A stretch of 64,000 nucleotides of DNA, taken from the NCBI GenBank assembly GCA_947627615.1, contig CANQWS010000009.1:21293-85292 (forward strand). The letters are read 5' to 3'. The notes under the pieces were generated by a model. The model searched no databases. It saw only the letters and a list, made by a program, of their open reading frames with translations, and was not told where the DNA came from. Below are positions 63,950-64,000 of the stretch, piece after piece (within the stretch, counting starts at the first letter, position 1; each line of letters starts with the position of its first letter). Made by a program: the position numbers and the translations under genes. This DNA comes from an uncultured Muribaculaceae bacterium (lineage in GTDB: Bacteria; Bacteroidota; Bacteroidia; Bacteroidales; Muribaculaceae).

Positions 63950-64000
63950 CTAAACGCCGAGGTAGTCAAAAAGGGGCTTCAGTGAGTTGTGCTCAGGGGT
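63950..64000 (-). CDS. C-terminal fragment of a minus-strand gene (unidentified)
   Basis: Sixteen codons ending in TAG at 63950-63952 read TPEHNSLKPLFDYLGV on the minus strand, running in from beyond the right edge. The fragment is short. The residue pattern would fit a transposase or other enzyme C-terminus, but I cannot identify it. Together with the truncated ORF at 63627 it raises the possibility of an insertion near this edge. Confidence 0.3.
   Translation of the reverse strand, partial: TPEHNSLKPLFDYLGV

Noticed and set aside
1..64000. CRISPR arrays, tRNA or rRNA genes, complete insertion sequences
   Set aside because: No regular repeat-spacer pattern, no cloverleaf-like sequence in the intergenic gaps, and no transposase ORF with flanking inverted repeats was seen by eye. 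A tRNA scan would be decisive.

Overview
The window comes from a gut-type Bacteroidales genome. A Muribaculaceae-like member is my best guess, but the family is inferred. The evidence is: promoters of the Bacteroidota type (TTTG, 19-20 bases, TAnnTTTG); a SprA/Sov type IX secretion translocon; a Mfa-type fimbrial locus with DUF3575 and DUF3868 partners; lipoproteins with acidic residues after the lipobox Cys; and DUF4493 and DUF5106 proteins. I see no rRNA, tRNA, CRISPR array, phage or complete insertion sequence.

Layout. 1-3570 (minus) is a surface operon with a DUF4493-type lipoprotein followed by two related outer-membrane proteins. 3805-4609 (minus) is an SMR exporter plus a Nim-like flavoprotein gene broken by one in-frame TAG. 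4704-17416 (plus) holds ruvA, sprA and an ABC-F ATPase, coupled by overlapping stop and start codons, then a TrkH/KtrA potassium uptake pair. 17406-20405 (minus) is a self-contained GntR-controlled ABC transporter operon with a clear promoter and operator. 20531-23682 (minus) has a small lipoprotein and clpB. 24061-30311 (plus) has DUF5106, DoxX, mnmA, a bifunctional nuclease, a nucleoside MFS transporter, rsmE and kdsA. It ends at a strong bidirectional terminator facing a phosphohexomutase gene (30419-32170, minus).

The main accessory region is 32341-47004, all on the minus strand and best read from right to left. An OmpA-family protein comes first. An 816-base intergenic region follows, carrying two copies of a promoter-like module with nine consecutive Gs in the -33 region. 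Then come DUF3575, DUF3868, the major fimbrillin Mfa1, an intrinsic terminator, a 430-base GC-rich leader, the Mfa2/FimB anchor, three large accessory or tip lipoproteins and a DUF5106 thioredoxin-fold lipoprotein. The four polymerising subunits share a Ser-(Arg/Lys)-Ala motif 27-37 residues after the lipid Cys. Mfa2 lacks it, and the major subunit has Lys where the others have Arg.

47412-57866 (plus) is mostly housekeeping: dxr, rseP, an RlmI-like methyltransferase, a DPP III peptidase, recR, a GNAT acetyltransferase, class III fbp and a DUF4369/thioredoxin-fold protein. 57873-61632 is a glycosyltransferase cluster in mixed orientation, and 61812-63611 is a long-chain acyl-CoA ligase. The last 400 bases hold a truncated secreted ORF, two hairpins and the C-terminus of a minus-strand gene, and may be a recombination junction.

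The best candidates for something undescribed are the paired poly-G promoter modules, the S-(R/K)-A maturation pattern, and the AT-rich, lectin-like C-terminal half of the 823-residue fimbrial protein.
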